64,000 nt of DNA. Source: Alitta virens. Taxonomy: Eukaryota; Annelida; Polychaeta; Phyllodocida; Nereididae. The DNA is taken from assembly GCA_932294295.1 (NCBI GenBank), contig OW028580.1, positions 33,674,136 through 33,738,135 of the forward strand, read 5' to 3'. Both the position numbers and the translations under genes were made by a program. Of the stretch, positions 35,601-47,600 are shown piece by piece. The notes under the pieces were generated by a model. The model saw only the letters and a program-made list of their open reading frames with translations. It was not told the origin of the DNA and searched no databases. How positions within the stretch are numbered: the stretch's first letter is position 1; each line of letters starts with the position of its first letter.

Positions 35601-38600
35601 GTCCGAAGTGCCTGCTACACTTTCCTATGTTGCCAGGAAAAAACAGGAAAAGTTGTTCCTGCCAGCCACTGATGAGCAGGATATCGCTGACTGGTTTAGA
35701 GACAATCCCATTTTTTATGACCGGACCTTGAAAGCCTACAAGGATTCAGGCAAGAAAATGGCCCTCATCAGTGAGATGGCAAGCAAACTGAGTGTCCCCT
35801 GCACTGGATACCAATTGAAGACCTGGATGGAATCCATGCGGACTGTCGCAGGGAAACTAGTGCGGGAGGGACCATCTGGAACTGCGAAGAGGAACCCCAC
35901 AGAGAAGGAGTTGTGGATTATATCGAATTTTGGATTCCTTGTGGACCACATTACACGTATTCCAAGTCGCCGGGGGAACACTGCCCTCCAGAAGAAAATT
36001 GGCAAGGCACGGGAGACACTTAAAAATCTCGAGGAAGAAGAAGGGAGCTCTACTCCAGCTGATGATTCCGGGCCCCAGGAAATTTCTGATACGGACATTT
36101 CTATGGATATCCCTCCTGTCCGGCAGACGAAGGGTGGTCCAAACAAGAAAAGGAAAAGGTCCACGCCACCGCAATCTGGCATAGAAAATCTTGTTAACAT
36201 TGCCAGACAGTCTACTGGAGTCATCCAGCAGACTATGCAGCAAATGGCCGTTCCTCCAAAGGATTTGAAGGAGAGGCGAATCCGGGCGATGGGGGAGTTC
36301 ATTGTCATGGAATGCCTGTCCATGGATGATGAAGCATTTGAAGACCTGCACAGCAACCTGATCCCCACATTCATGCAGCTCAAAGCGAATGCCATTAGAG
36401 CCAGGTTCCAGCTGCAGCATCAACCCCAGCATCAACCTCAGCAATTCATGCAGCACCAGCAGCATCACCAGCAGCATCACCAGCAGCAGCACCAGCACCA
36501 GCAGCAGCACCAGCAGCACCAGCAGCAGCACCAGCAGCAGCACCAGTTCTATCCTCCTTCTGGGTCCCAGCATCAGGTGCACTTCCCACCAATGATAAGT
36601 CCAGAAAAGAATTGGCCAGCGGGAACCTCAGCAATGCCTCCTTCCGGACCTCCATCCATGATTTCCGAGATTCCCACCACTTCAACTCCTGCTTTGAACA
36701 TAAGCCAGTTTTTGAATGTTTGAAGACAACAGTTTTAAAACCATCCCCGGCCTTTTTCAAGGCCACCAAATCCTCCCAAAAGAGCACGCCTTGTACACAT
36801 ATCTGTGTATAAACAATCAATCAAAAAAAAAAGTTCCAAAACCCTCCAAACTTTTCTCTATCTTTGTCCACGAAAGTATAATATTTTAGTCCAAAATCAA
36901 TTTCTTCACATCAAGTAACTTGTTCATATTTCCTTTTCATTACAGCACAGATATTGGTCCATTTTTTTGTAATATTTCTTTTAATAAGGGTTAATAATTT
37001 TGATGAAAGAAGACATACTTTTTTTGGTTCAGAAGTGCCGTAGTTGTTGGTTGTTCAGAAGTGCCGTACTTTTTTTTTGTTCAGAAGTGCCGTAGTTGTG
37101 TCTTGTTCAGAAGTGCCGTATTATTTTTTTTGCTTCAGAACTGCCGTAGTTTTTTCTTGTTCAGAAGTGCCGTATTATTTTTTTTGCTTCAGAACTGCCG
37201 TAGTTTTTTCTTGTTCAGAAGTGCCGTATTATTTTTTTTGCTTCAGAACTGCCGTAGTTTTTTCTATTATACTGCAATGAAAATAATGAAAGTACGGCAC
37301 TTCTGAACAAGAAACAACTACGGCAGTTCTGAAGCAAAAAAAAAGTACGGCACTTCTGAACAACCAACAACTACGGCACTTCTGAACCAATAAAATATTT
37401 TGTGTGGGTCAGACAGGAACTTTTTTTTTATTACACAAGAAGTGTACATGGTCTGCTCTTTTGGGAGGATTTGTTGGCCTTGAAAAAGGCCGGGGTTGTT
37501 TTGTGGAATCTTTATACCATGTCATCTTGCCATGGCACTCTTCCTTCTTCTGAATTGACAAAGTCCACCAAGTACTGCCGTTGATTCTTGGCTGCTTCAG
37601 TCATAGAATGCCCTCTATTTGTTGGTGGCATTTCATCGATTTCTCCAGCTGCCCTCCAAGTTCCTGGGATGATACGATGTGTGATTGGATCTTCATGGTC
37701 CAGCATGATGTTCTGAGCAGTCGGATAAGTTATTCTCATCAGATTGTGGAGGCAGCAACATGCAATGACTATAGATTCCACTGTCTTAGTTCTTTGTGGC
37801 ATGGTAGTCAGGAGACACCTGAACCTTGCTGCAAGGATCCCTAATGCGTTTTCCACAATTCTTCTTGCCCGGGAGAGGCGGTAATTGTATATCCTCTGCT
37901 CTTTGGTCATGTTTCTGAGAGGCAGTGGCTTCATCAGCCAGGTTCTCAAGGGGAAGGCATCATCTCCGACAATGAAGTAGGGAAGAGGTCTGTGACCAGG
38001 AAGAATTGGTTCAGGTGGAGGTAATCCAATGGTCCCTTCTTCAAGTCCTTCTCTCAGGAGTGTATCATTAAAAACTCCTCCATCAGATCCAGCGCCGTTT
38101 GCTCCACAGTCTACATAGAGGAACTTGTAATCAGCATCCACAAGAGCCATGAGTACGATGGAATGGTAGCCCTTGTAATTGAAATACACTGAACCACCTT
38201 TTGGAGGACATTTGATGGCCACATGCTTCCCATCAATGGCTCCAATACAGTGAGGAAGTTCCACCTTGAATAGAACAGTTTCGCAACTTCTCTCCACTCT
38301 TCTGGACTTGTGGGGCATGCCAGGACATCTTCATTATACTCCGCAATGATGGCTTCACAGACTTCTCGAATTATGTTGCTGATGGTATTGTAAGCCACTC
38401 TGAAGCCATACATGAGGGACCTGTAGCTGTTTCCAGTTGCCAAATAGCGGAGGGTGATGGCAAGTCTGAGTCCTGGCTCCAAAGCTTTCCTCCAGAAGGT
38501 GTCTTCTTTGGTAATCCTATGACCTATTTTGCCAAGGATCCCTTGAAACATGGCTGGTTCCATTCTCAAAAAGTTAGTATAACTAGAAGTGTCCTCTTGC

Positions 38601-41600
38601 ATCAGTTCAGTCAGTAGACGCTCATACTGTCCCATCTGAGGTCTTCTCAGCAGCCAGGGCCTCACCCAATACCTCCTCCTCCTCTTCCTCCTCATGGCTG
38701 CTAATTTTCTTTCTTCTTTCTTCTTACTCTCCTCATCCTCAAGTAATGCTGCTGCAACAACAGCAAGTTGCAGATTCGCATGAGCAGCTAGTAGTACCAA
38801 GACTCTATTCTGATGTTCTGTCTGATGCATGTCCATGGTCCTCTCTCTTCAGCAGCTACAGACAGAATGATCAAGAACAGAAGATGCAGCCCCTATTTAT
38901 ATATTTTTGTAATTAAACACAGCTATTTGCATAATAATTTAAGTAATAACCCTGATGAGTATCATGAGTATAACTCGTCGACTTTACGAGTTACTCCTGG
39001 TACTCGGCGAGTTACTCCTGGTACTCGGCGAGTTACTCCTGGTACTCGGCGAGTTACTCCTCTAACTCGCCGACACTCTCCTCGAGATCGTTCACTAATT
39101 GGCTGCAACTCGGCGAGTCACTCCTGGTACTCGGCGAGTCGCTCGCTGAACCCGCCGAGTAACTCGGCGAGTAATTCGGCGAGTAACTCGGCGAGTCACT
39201 CCTGGTCATTTTTTCCGCAAAAATTCGTCGCCAACTCCTCGAATTTTGGGTGTTACGTAATTTTTGTTATTACTACGAGTTGACTACGAGTAACTCGGCT
39301 ATGTGGGAACGGGGCTTAAGTCTAAATTATGTCAGATAGGCTTTTAAATACTAACATGGCTCAAGCTTTGTTTGTGTTCAGCAAAGAAATGAAGCATGAA
39401 TTAATCCAAACAGCTGGAAACAGTGATATAATGCTCTAGGAATATAGCGGAAATAACAAAAACATTCTACTTTTATAATGAAAAGGATAACAAGCTGGAA
39501 ATTCAGAAAAATAAAATTCTTCACAACATTGCTTACCACTTCTCCACCATCCATCATCTGTGAATCCAGCTTCTGTAGCCTCTGGGTTGTTAACGTAAGC
39601 CAACATGAGAGATTCACACTTGATCAGAATTTCTCCTTTTTCATTCTTGCCCAGTTCGTTAGTTGTGCCTACTTCTGCAATCTGTCAAATGAAATGTTGG
39701 TTTTAACTGAGCTATATACCTGTAGAGGGCTAACTCCCAGGAGATTAAGGTCATGTGATCAAAAAACCATAGAAAATGTGGTGTTTCTAATATTGCATGG
39801 GTAGTCTTACCTAAATAAAGTTCCATTAGTACTATTTTTGAGTTTGACGACCTATTATGACCAGGGCTCGGTCACAGACTAATCTTATGACCAGGGCTAT
39901 GTCTGACCAGGGCTATGTCTGACCAGGGCTATGTCTGACCAGAGCTATGTCTGACCTAGTCCAATGACAATGGCTCTGTCCTGTCCTGATCTAAACCTTT
40001 GACAAGGGCTCTGTCCTTGACTGCTAATCTTATCACGGCTAACATTATGACATAAGCTCTGTCATAGACTAATTTTTTGATGAGGGTCTGTTCTGGTCTA
40101 ATATTCTAACAAGGGCTCTGTTATAGACTAATGTTATGCAAAGGGACTCAATTGTTCTGATGAATTATCTAATTTAGTATAATAAAAACAAAAGATCACA
40201 CACCTTGCACAAGGTGTTTGGAAGCACCTTCCCAACGTTGCCTCTTTCACATATCTCTTTCGATTCTTCAATTGATGTGAAGTGCGTGAAGGCCAATGCC
40301 TCAGACATTCCATAGCCTGGTAAGTTGAAGAAGGTCAGTGGTAGGGCTTTTTGTATTTGGTAAATTAAATTTCAAAACTAATCAACAGCAAACTGACCAG
40401 TTCTTATACAGGGAATGTTGAGTCTTTTCTTCATGGAGATGAGAACTTCTTCACTTGCAGGCGCAGCACTGAAAAGGCACATCTTGAGGCTGCTGATGTC
40501 ATAGTCGTCCACAATGGGATCATATGCAAAACTGTTGGCAATTGTGGACACAGAAATTATTGAATTGACCTAGAGAACAAAAAGCAATGACTGAAAGAAG
40601 TGACATAGTATTAATTGCAAAATAAGTACTGGCCTATGACATGACAATCTCATTTAAATTACTCCAGTCTAAGAATGGTTCATGTTACACAATGCTACAA
40701 GATGTGCCACTAGTGATGAAAAATAGCACAAATAAGTAATTATTTACAAAAGTAAGTAAATCCCAAATAAATAATAAAACTAGACAAAAGTAAGTGATTT
40801 CCACTCACATGATTCAATGTGAAATGCATTTGAAAACATCTGTTTAACAAGTAAACGAATGTCGGGTTGAGCAATTCTTGTAAGTTATTTGGTTACCTTA
40901 AACTGTTGAATTCCCAACAACAGTTTTGGGAAATTATATTTAGGGAAGTAAACAACTGCCTCTCCTTGACACCAGCAGCTGATTGAGGTGATACCAGAAC
41001 TAATAAGATGGTTCATCGGAGTGATCAGGGCAAATATACTGTTATTAGGTATCAGCCTCGGACCATCTAATCTGTAAAGGTAAATGAATGTTAATTTAAA
41101 AACAACTTTTTTTTTTAATTGCAAGTGGCATACATTCAGTGGTTGGTGGATCATTCATTACAGCAATGTCTTTATATACAATGTACGAAAGCATTTCCAT
41201 TACAGTAAATCCTTGAATTAATTAGTGCTACATTTCGACATTTGAACCTTTAGAGTACTATTAGTTCACATATCAATATCATTATATTCCTCTTACCCAT
41301 GTCTAAGAACTGAAACCAGAAGATTGTAGTGAGTGGCAGGCACTGCTTTTGGGAGACCAGTTGTCCCACTAGAGAAGAAGTAGAAAGCAACATCCTTCTT
41401 TGGATCTCTCGTAATCTCTGGCAGCTCAATGTTCTCCTTAGCTAAGTCGCAGATGGACTCGTGTAAGTCATTTGCAGGACCAAGTGTAAAGACTTTCTAA
41501 TAACAAACAAAAATCTAACAAAAAACTGTTCACTGCTCAAGAAACTGTTGATAAGGTAGGGGTGATGCAATTGTTCAATGAGCAACACAATCTTAGAAGA

Positions 41601-44600
41601 GATCAGAACCAGAGATATTTGCTATCTGGATATTCCAGCAGGGCCAAGGTTTTTCCAAATTGGTTATTACTGCGAAATTCATTGACTTTGAAAATCTCAG
41701 AGATTTGGAAGCTAAGCTCTAGATGATGTCATGTGAATCCAGGACTCTGATTGGTTTAGGTGTCATATCTGTCTCTGCCCAGGACCCTTGAATCGTCAGA
41801 GTCCCTGGAAACTCTAGTGACCTTGCTACACATGTACAACGTATTGCTGACCGAACTAATTAATTCCATGTTCACCATTCTAGATTGCTTCGAAAACAGT
41901 ATAATTGTGGCGCGCCACGGGAAAAGGGGGCTTACGGGTAGTGACGTCATAACTGCAAAACTGGCGGGAAAATGCAAGCAAGCCACGCGTGCGTAGATGT
42001 TTATTTTATTTGTTCACAGTATGTAGTATTTCAATATGGTTAGTAAATTACATAAACAATAAATGACATTAGCATACTGTGGGGTATGTGCACTAGCTTA
42101 CTAAGCTGTAAAATTGTGCACACCTCTTACATTATAAATAAAAGGAAAAAGACGCTAATTAAATTAAATTGAATTTAAATTCATATAGTGACACATAATT
42201 AAAAAAAATAATAAATAAATAAAAATAATAAAAATAAAAATGAATTGACATATATTGCATAATTCCACACTAATAGCCTACTAATTACAAAGTTGCTTTT
42301 TTAATGCTTTATTAAAGGCTTTGACACTAGTTTAGCTTTTTAATGTTATATTCGCATGTAACCATAGACTTGGTGCTTGTCCCAGATAACTTTTATTGTG
42401 TATGTTTGTTGTATGATGTGGTGTCCTTAAATTGTTTCTGTTTCTTGTGTTGTAGTTATGGTTTGTTAGGCTAAACAAGTTCGTAATTCGTAATGGTAAT
42501 ATTTCTCTTATATACTTATAGGATATATTCAACAGTGAGCTTTTAACTAGATTATCAAATTTTAATAATTTACCCTTTTTATAGTATGGTTCTAGTCTGG
42601 TCCTTCTTTTGACATTATATATTAACCTGATTGATTTATTTCGTTGTTTCCTTATACTTTGTAAATCCTTGCTTTTCAACATAGGTCCCCAGGCACTTAT
42701 GGCATACGCCAGATGACTTTGTACATTACAATAATATACTTGTAATTTCGATCTAGTAGGTATAATATTTTTTATCATATTTAAACTATAATTTCCTGCA
42801 ATAACTTTAGTTAACATATGTTTTACTTGTAGCGTCCATTCTAAAATTTCGTCCAACATTATACCTAAAAATGTAATACTTTTGACTTGGGGTATTGTTT
42901 GCCCATTTAGATCTAGTTTTTTAACTTGGTTCCTTTTTGATCGAAAAATGATATATCTTGACTTTTCTATATTCAATGTAAGTGAATTACTATTAAACAA
43001 ACTACTTAATGATCTTAAATCGTCATTAACCTTTCTGTACAAAAATTTTAAATTATTTCCAGAAGCATATATTGTTGTGTCATCTGCAAAAGTTACACCA
43101 CTGCATAATTTCAAACTTTTTGTCAAATCATTTGCTAAAATTATATACATCAAAGGACCTAATACTGAGCCTTGTGGGGTTCCATACTTAATTAGATATT
43201 TAGCAGACAGTTTATCCTTATATAGTTGACTTGATATGTGAGGAAAATTGAAGGACAAGGTTGTCTCCTACACATTAACTGCAGAACAGGGGCCATCAGT
43301 TTTGTCCCAGAAGTTAATTTATCTATTAATCCTACTGCTCTCTCCCTCCAACATTGAATGGAATCACCCATGTTAGTCCCATTTCTGGGAAATGGGCTAG
43401 TTCATGTTTTAGCTTTAGGGATGAAAGCCTATATGCCTTGTAGTCAATGCTAGGAATATATAGGTCAATGGGACAATTTTTACATTACGCATTAAATATT
43501 CATCTGAAAAAACTTGTGTGATGAATGCATGTGTCTTTTATGTCATGGGCAGAATTATAAGTTCAGCAATTTTGCATAATTGCCGCAATTATAAAAAAGA
43601 AAGGGAAATATATGTCAAAATGAAGCTTTGAAAGTATTACGATATAGACATTTTAAAAGACAAATAACATGTGTTTAGGTACACTAGTAGGTGAGACCCA
43701 GTTGATACAGGTTTTAGAAAACATGAATTTTTCACAATATTCTTTAGTACTTAAGGACACCAAAAGGCACAAAAAAAATATTTTAGACATATAATAACAA
43801 AGCATGGTGCAGTAGTATCGAAGTACTGCTTAGAAAAAGCAAAATAATTTGAAAAAATTTTTTCCCCAAATCCTTAAAACAAAGTTGAGACAAGTCAATG
43901 AGACTATCAAAAGTCACAACTTGGCCATACAGACTAAAAAGATACCAAATTATATCAATGTATACAATAGTGTTGGGTTCTGCTTCAGAAATTAAAGCCT
44001 AGGTCTCACATACCCGGTTTTGCCGTAGTGAACCCGTAGTATTACATAACGGTTATGCAAGAGGCTTTTTCTCCGGGTTGACGACGAATTCTGGCGGCAA
44101 AGCGGGGCGGGGCTTCATCCGATGGGTGACTCGACGGGTTCTAAGGGTGACTCGGCGGGTACGGCCATTTAGTGGACGAATTGCATGAGAGACTATCTAT
44201 CTATCTACATATCTATCTATCTAACTATCTACATTAAAAAACAGCGAATAATGTTGGGGGCGTTTTTGACAAGAATATTCTTGTTTTTGCCCAGTATACC
44301 TTATTAATTTTCCTCACCTTATCTATTATATAAATTCTACACATTTTCTTGGACAATTCAGTCTTTATTTGACGAAAATCGGACTAATATTAGGGGAGCA
44401 GCAGCCTTTTAAAAGTATATACAGCCCCCCTCCCTGCCTGCCTTGGCCTATACCTTTGGCCTTGGCCTTAATTTAAGAAACTCCTCTATATTTGCCTTGG
44501 CCTTCTCACCTGACTTTCTTTAATTAAAGATGTTGATCTTTAATTCACCTGAAGATGTTTGACAGTGCAAAACTTCAACTTGCAATTACTTGGCTTCTAT

Positions 44601-47600
44601 ACATGATAGAACAATGCGGTTTTTTTCTAATTAGTTCATTTGCAACATTCTTATCATCTATATACTAAAGAGAACAATAATTTCAGGGGATCCGAAGAAA
44701 AAAGCAAGCCAATTCAAAAAGTCTAATTTTTTTAAAGGGAACTTTTTTACAAATCTTGCAATTAAAAAATGTCCAGCCATATGAATTTAATATAACACGG
44801 TACCCGACTGTAACTTATTATAATAATCTATATGAGACAATAAAAAAGGGGGGTCACCGCGCTTGTTTTATAGAAAAACTGACCTTTTTATGATGTTCCC
44901 CAATTTGTCCGAAATAATACTAAGAGCATCATTTGCTCATAAAAGATATTGACCAGCAAAGCCATGTACTTAAAGTAGAGCCTTTGGGCTATCATTTGGT
45001 ATATTTGGCATAATTTTAGCATTAGATCTGAATTAGTGGTGTCCCTTTTTAGTTCTATGTTCTTATAAAGTTACTCTCATATACGGAAGCCTTTTTTTTA
45101 GTGCCACATACAGCTTTTTTTGGCGTTTCTGGCCACTTTATCTTTTTTTTGTTTTCGCTCAATTGGTCCAAGAAGGAGTTAAATAATATTGCATTTATTC
45201 GCAAATATTTGAGTTTTTTGCCACATACTTTTTTGCGAATTTGTGTTTTTGCTACATAATTAATTCGCAAATGTTTGTGAATAATAGCAAAAAGATTCAA
45301 CTATAATATAAAAAATATATATTTAAAAAAAAATTATTTAATGAAAAACATAAACTCAAAAACATTGCGTAGCAAAAAAAGCACACTGAAAAAAATTATG
45401 TTGGATAAAACAAAGTGAAAAAACGTTATGTAGCAAAAAACACAAATGACGAAAAATCATGTAGCAAAGAACACATTGTAACAAATTATGTTTTTTTTTT
45501 TTTTTTTAGCAAAAAATTATGCAGCCAAAAACGCCGATGAAAAAAAAAATATGTTGCAAAAAACGCAAATGAAAAAACATATGTATAATAAAGGCAAATG
45601 AAAAAAAATGATGTATCAAAAAACGCAAGTTAAAAAAATTATGCAGCAAAAAACCTTAAATTTAAAATTTTTTTTTATCAAAAAACACAACTCTAAAAAC
45701 AATTATGTGGAAAAAAAAACACACAAAAAAAAAGGAAGTTTGTGGCACTAGTAGGTTTCAGCTGGTAGCCCATGTTTGAGGCTTAATTGTGTTAAAAATG
45801 TTGCACATATAATTATGAAATTTCAGAAAAATTTAGAAAATGTCATGACAAACACAATGCCAGATTTTGGTAATTGTTGGTGAATGACCAACCGAGATAA
45901 AAAACCAAATACGGAGGTTGTTTTTACGTCAGGAACCGGGTTTTAAACACGCCAATTTTAATGTTGAATTTTACAAAAAGTGATTATTGTAGCAGCTCTC
46001 AATTTTAGTTCAGTATAGAACAGTTACCTCACGATCACATATCCAAAACTCGTAGATTTTGAACAACGGATAACGAAGATATGTCATGAAATGTAATGCA
46101 TAGTTTCACAAGCGCCTGTCTTGCTCATCATTACGTCTGCAGTGGTTATATGCGCGAAAACATAAAATTTTTAAATACCACATATGACCACTAAATATTG
46201 AGATATCTGGAATTTTTTACATTTCCATAAACTACACATGTTAGACAGACAATTATTTGCCATCAAAAACTAATTTTTGAAAAATCCACCCATTAGCCCC
46301 CTTTTTACACGGTGCGTCACAATTATAATTCCTTATTCCAGCGATTTCATATTCTTTGCCATGTATGGAACTGAACAACTTTTAATCGAGAACCACATGT
46401 TAGTAGATGGCGCAAGGGTTTGACTTGTAGACAGGTGTCATAGAGTGACAGTTTGGCTTTATTTTTCAATATGAACAGTTGTTTACAATATTCATTTCGG
46501 CCTAATTAATTTCTTAATTATTGTATGGCTTATTGATAATGGCTAGTCTAATGACAGTTCACAAATACACACTTATTTTGCTTAGTCTCGTGGCAATTCT
46601 AGCTGTGTGCAGTCATGTCTGAAATTATATGAATATCCATTGGTTTCTTGCCTCCCTAGGTGGAGCTCTTCCTTGGTAATAATTCCTGACCTTGCCACCA
46701 GGGCATTGAGAAGATCTGATCTTCTTGAATGGAATGTTATAGTAGGAACCTGCAGCTACCAGCTGTTTTATTCTGAATTTTCACTGACTTTGGATTGAGC
46801 TAGATTGTAGCTCCTTATTATCATGACTGTGATCTTCTCTGAGATAATCATCATGAATTTAACAATAAAGTATTTTCACTTTTCAAGCAATTTTGTGCTT
46901 CATCATATAGACTCAGTTTGCCTGTACTGCTTTTTTTGCATTATATTAAATATGGAATCTTAAATATTTGACTCATTATTCTTTCTCTTCAATTATAATT
47001 AATATTTAAACCAACTGATGTTCTTAAGCGAGTGGAGTTATCCCCCTTGACTTGAAACCGGACAACCGATATACTGGCCATCCCGGTATTCACCACTCTA
47101 TTGCATAGGGACTGCCTTAGCCAATGGTAGTCCTGCATTCATAGCTTTCAAGTATTGGAGATTAGTTTCCAAGTCAATGAAATTTGCTGTAAAGTTCTTG
47201 CTATATGTTTCAACTGGTGCTTCCAGCATGGCCAAGAATATAGCTGACGTTAATTCAAAAGGTCAGAAATCAGTCGTTTTTTTTTTCATGAATGTCCTTA
47301 TTCATATAATAATAAGTTTTCATCCAACGTATCATCAAATTTCTGTAATTCACTGTATTACCAACCTTTAGATTGTTATATTTCTTCTGGAGTTCTTCTA
47401 CTACCGATTGGAATTCTTGTGAAAATGCTAAATATGTGGGTTTACAAACTTCAAACTGATGCATCATGTCATCTGTAAAACAAATAATCACACCATGGCA
47501 TTAAAGCTATTTTATAACAGGATTCAATATGTAATTTACCAAATTTATACATAAATATTGGTTGTTCTTAACTTAAATGCCAATGTTTTTCTTGCTTCTA

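Larger units (their letters stand above)
34366..39316. mobile_element. Full-length PIF/Harbinger DNA transposon (element 1), in intron 8 of paralog A
   Basis: 4,951 bp, bounded by inverted repeats starting AGCCCCGTTCCCACATAGCC (the first ~46 bases are identical at the two ends) and by TAA target duplications at 34363-34365 and 39317-39319. It carries the two proteins typical of the superfamily, in convergent orientation: a MADF/Myb-like DNA-binding protein (+, 35077-36723) and a DDE transposase (-, 37512-38836). Subterminal tandem arrays occupy both ends and a nested palindrome lies between the genes. The near-identity of the ends suggests recent activity, but the transposase has a frameshift. 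Confidence 0.93.
43566..46318. repeat. 2.7-kb dispersed repeat, copy 2
   Basis: It matches 27318-30028. It is interrupted at 43996 by a truncated Harbinger-type MITE that copy 1 lacks at the same point. It contains the second foldback element (45081-45758). It lies in intron 3 of paralog A next to the LINE fragment. Confidence 0.75.
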
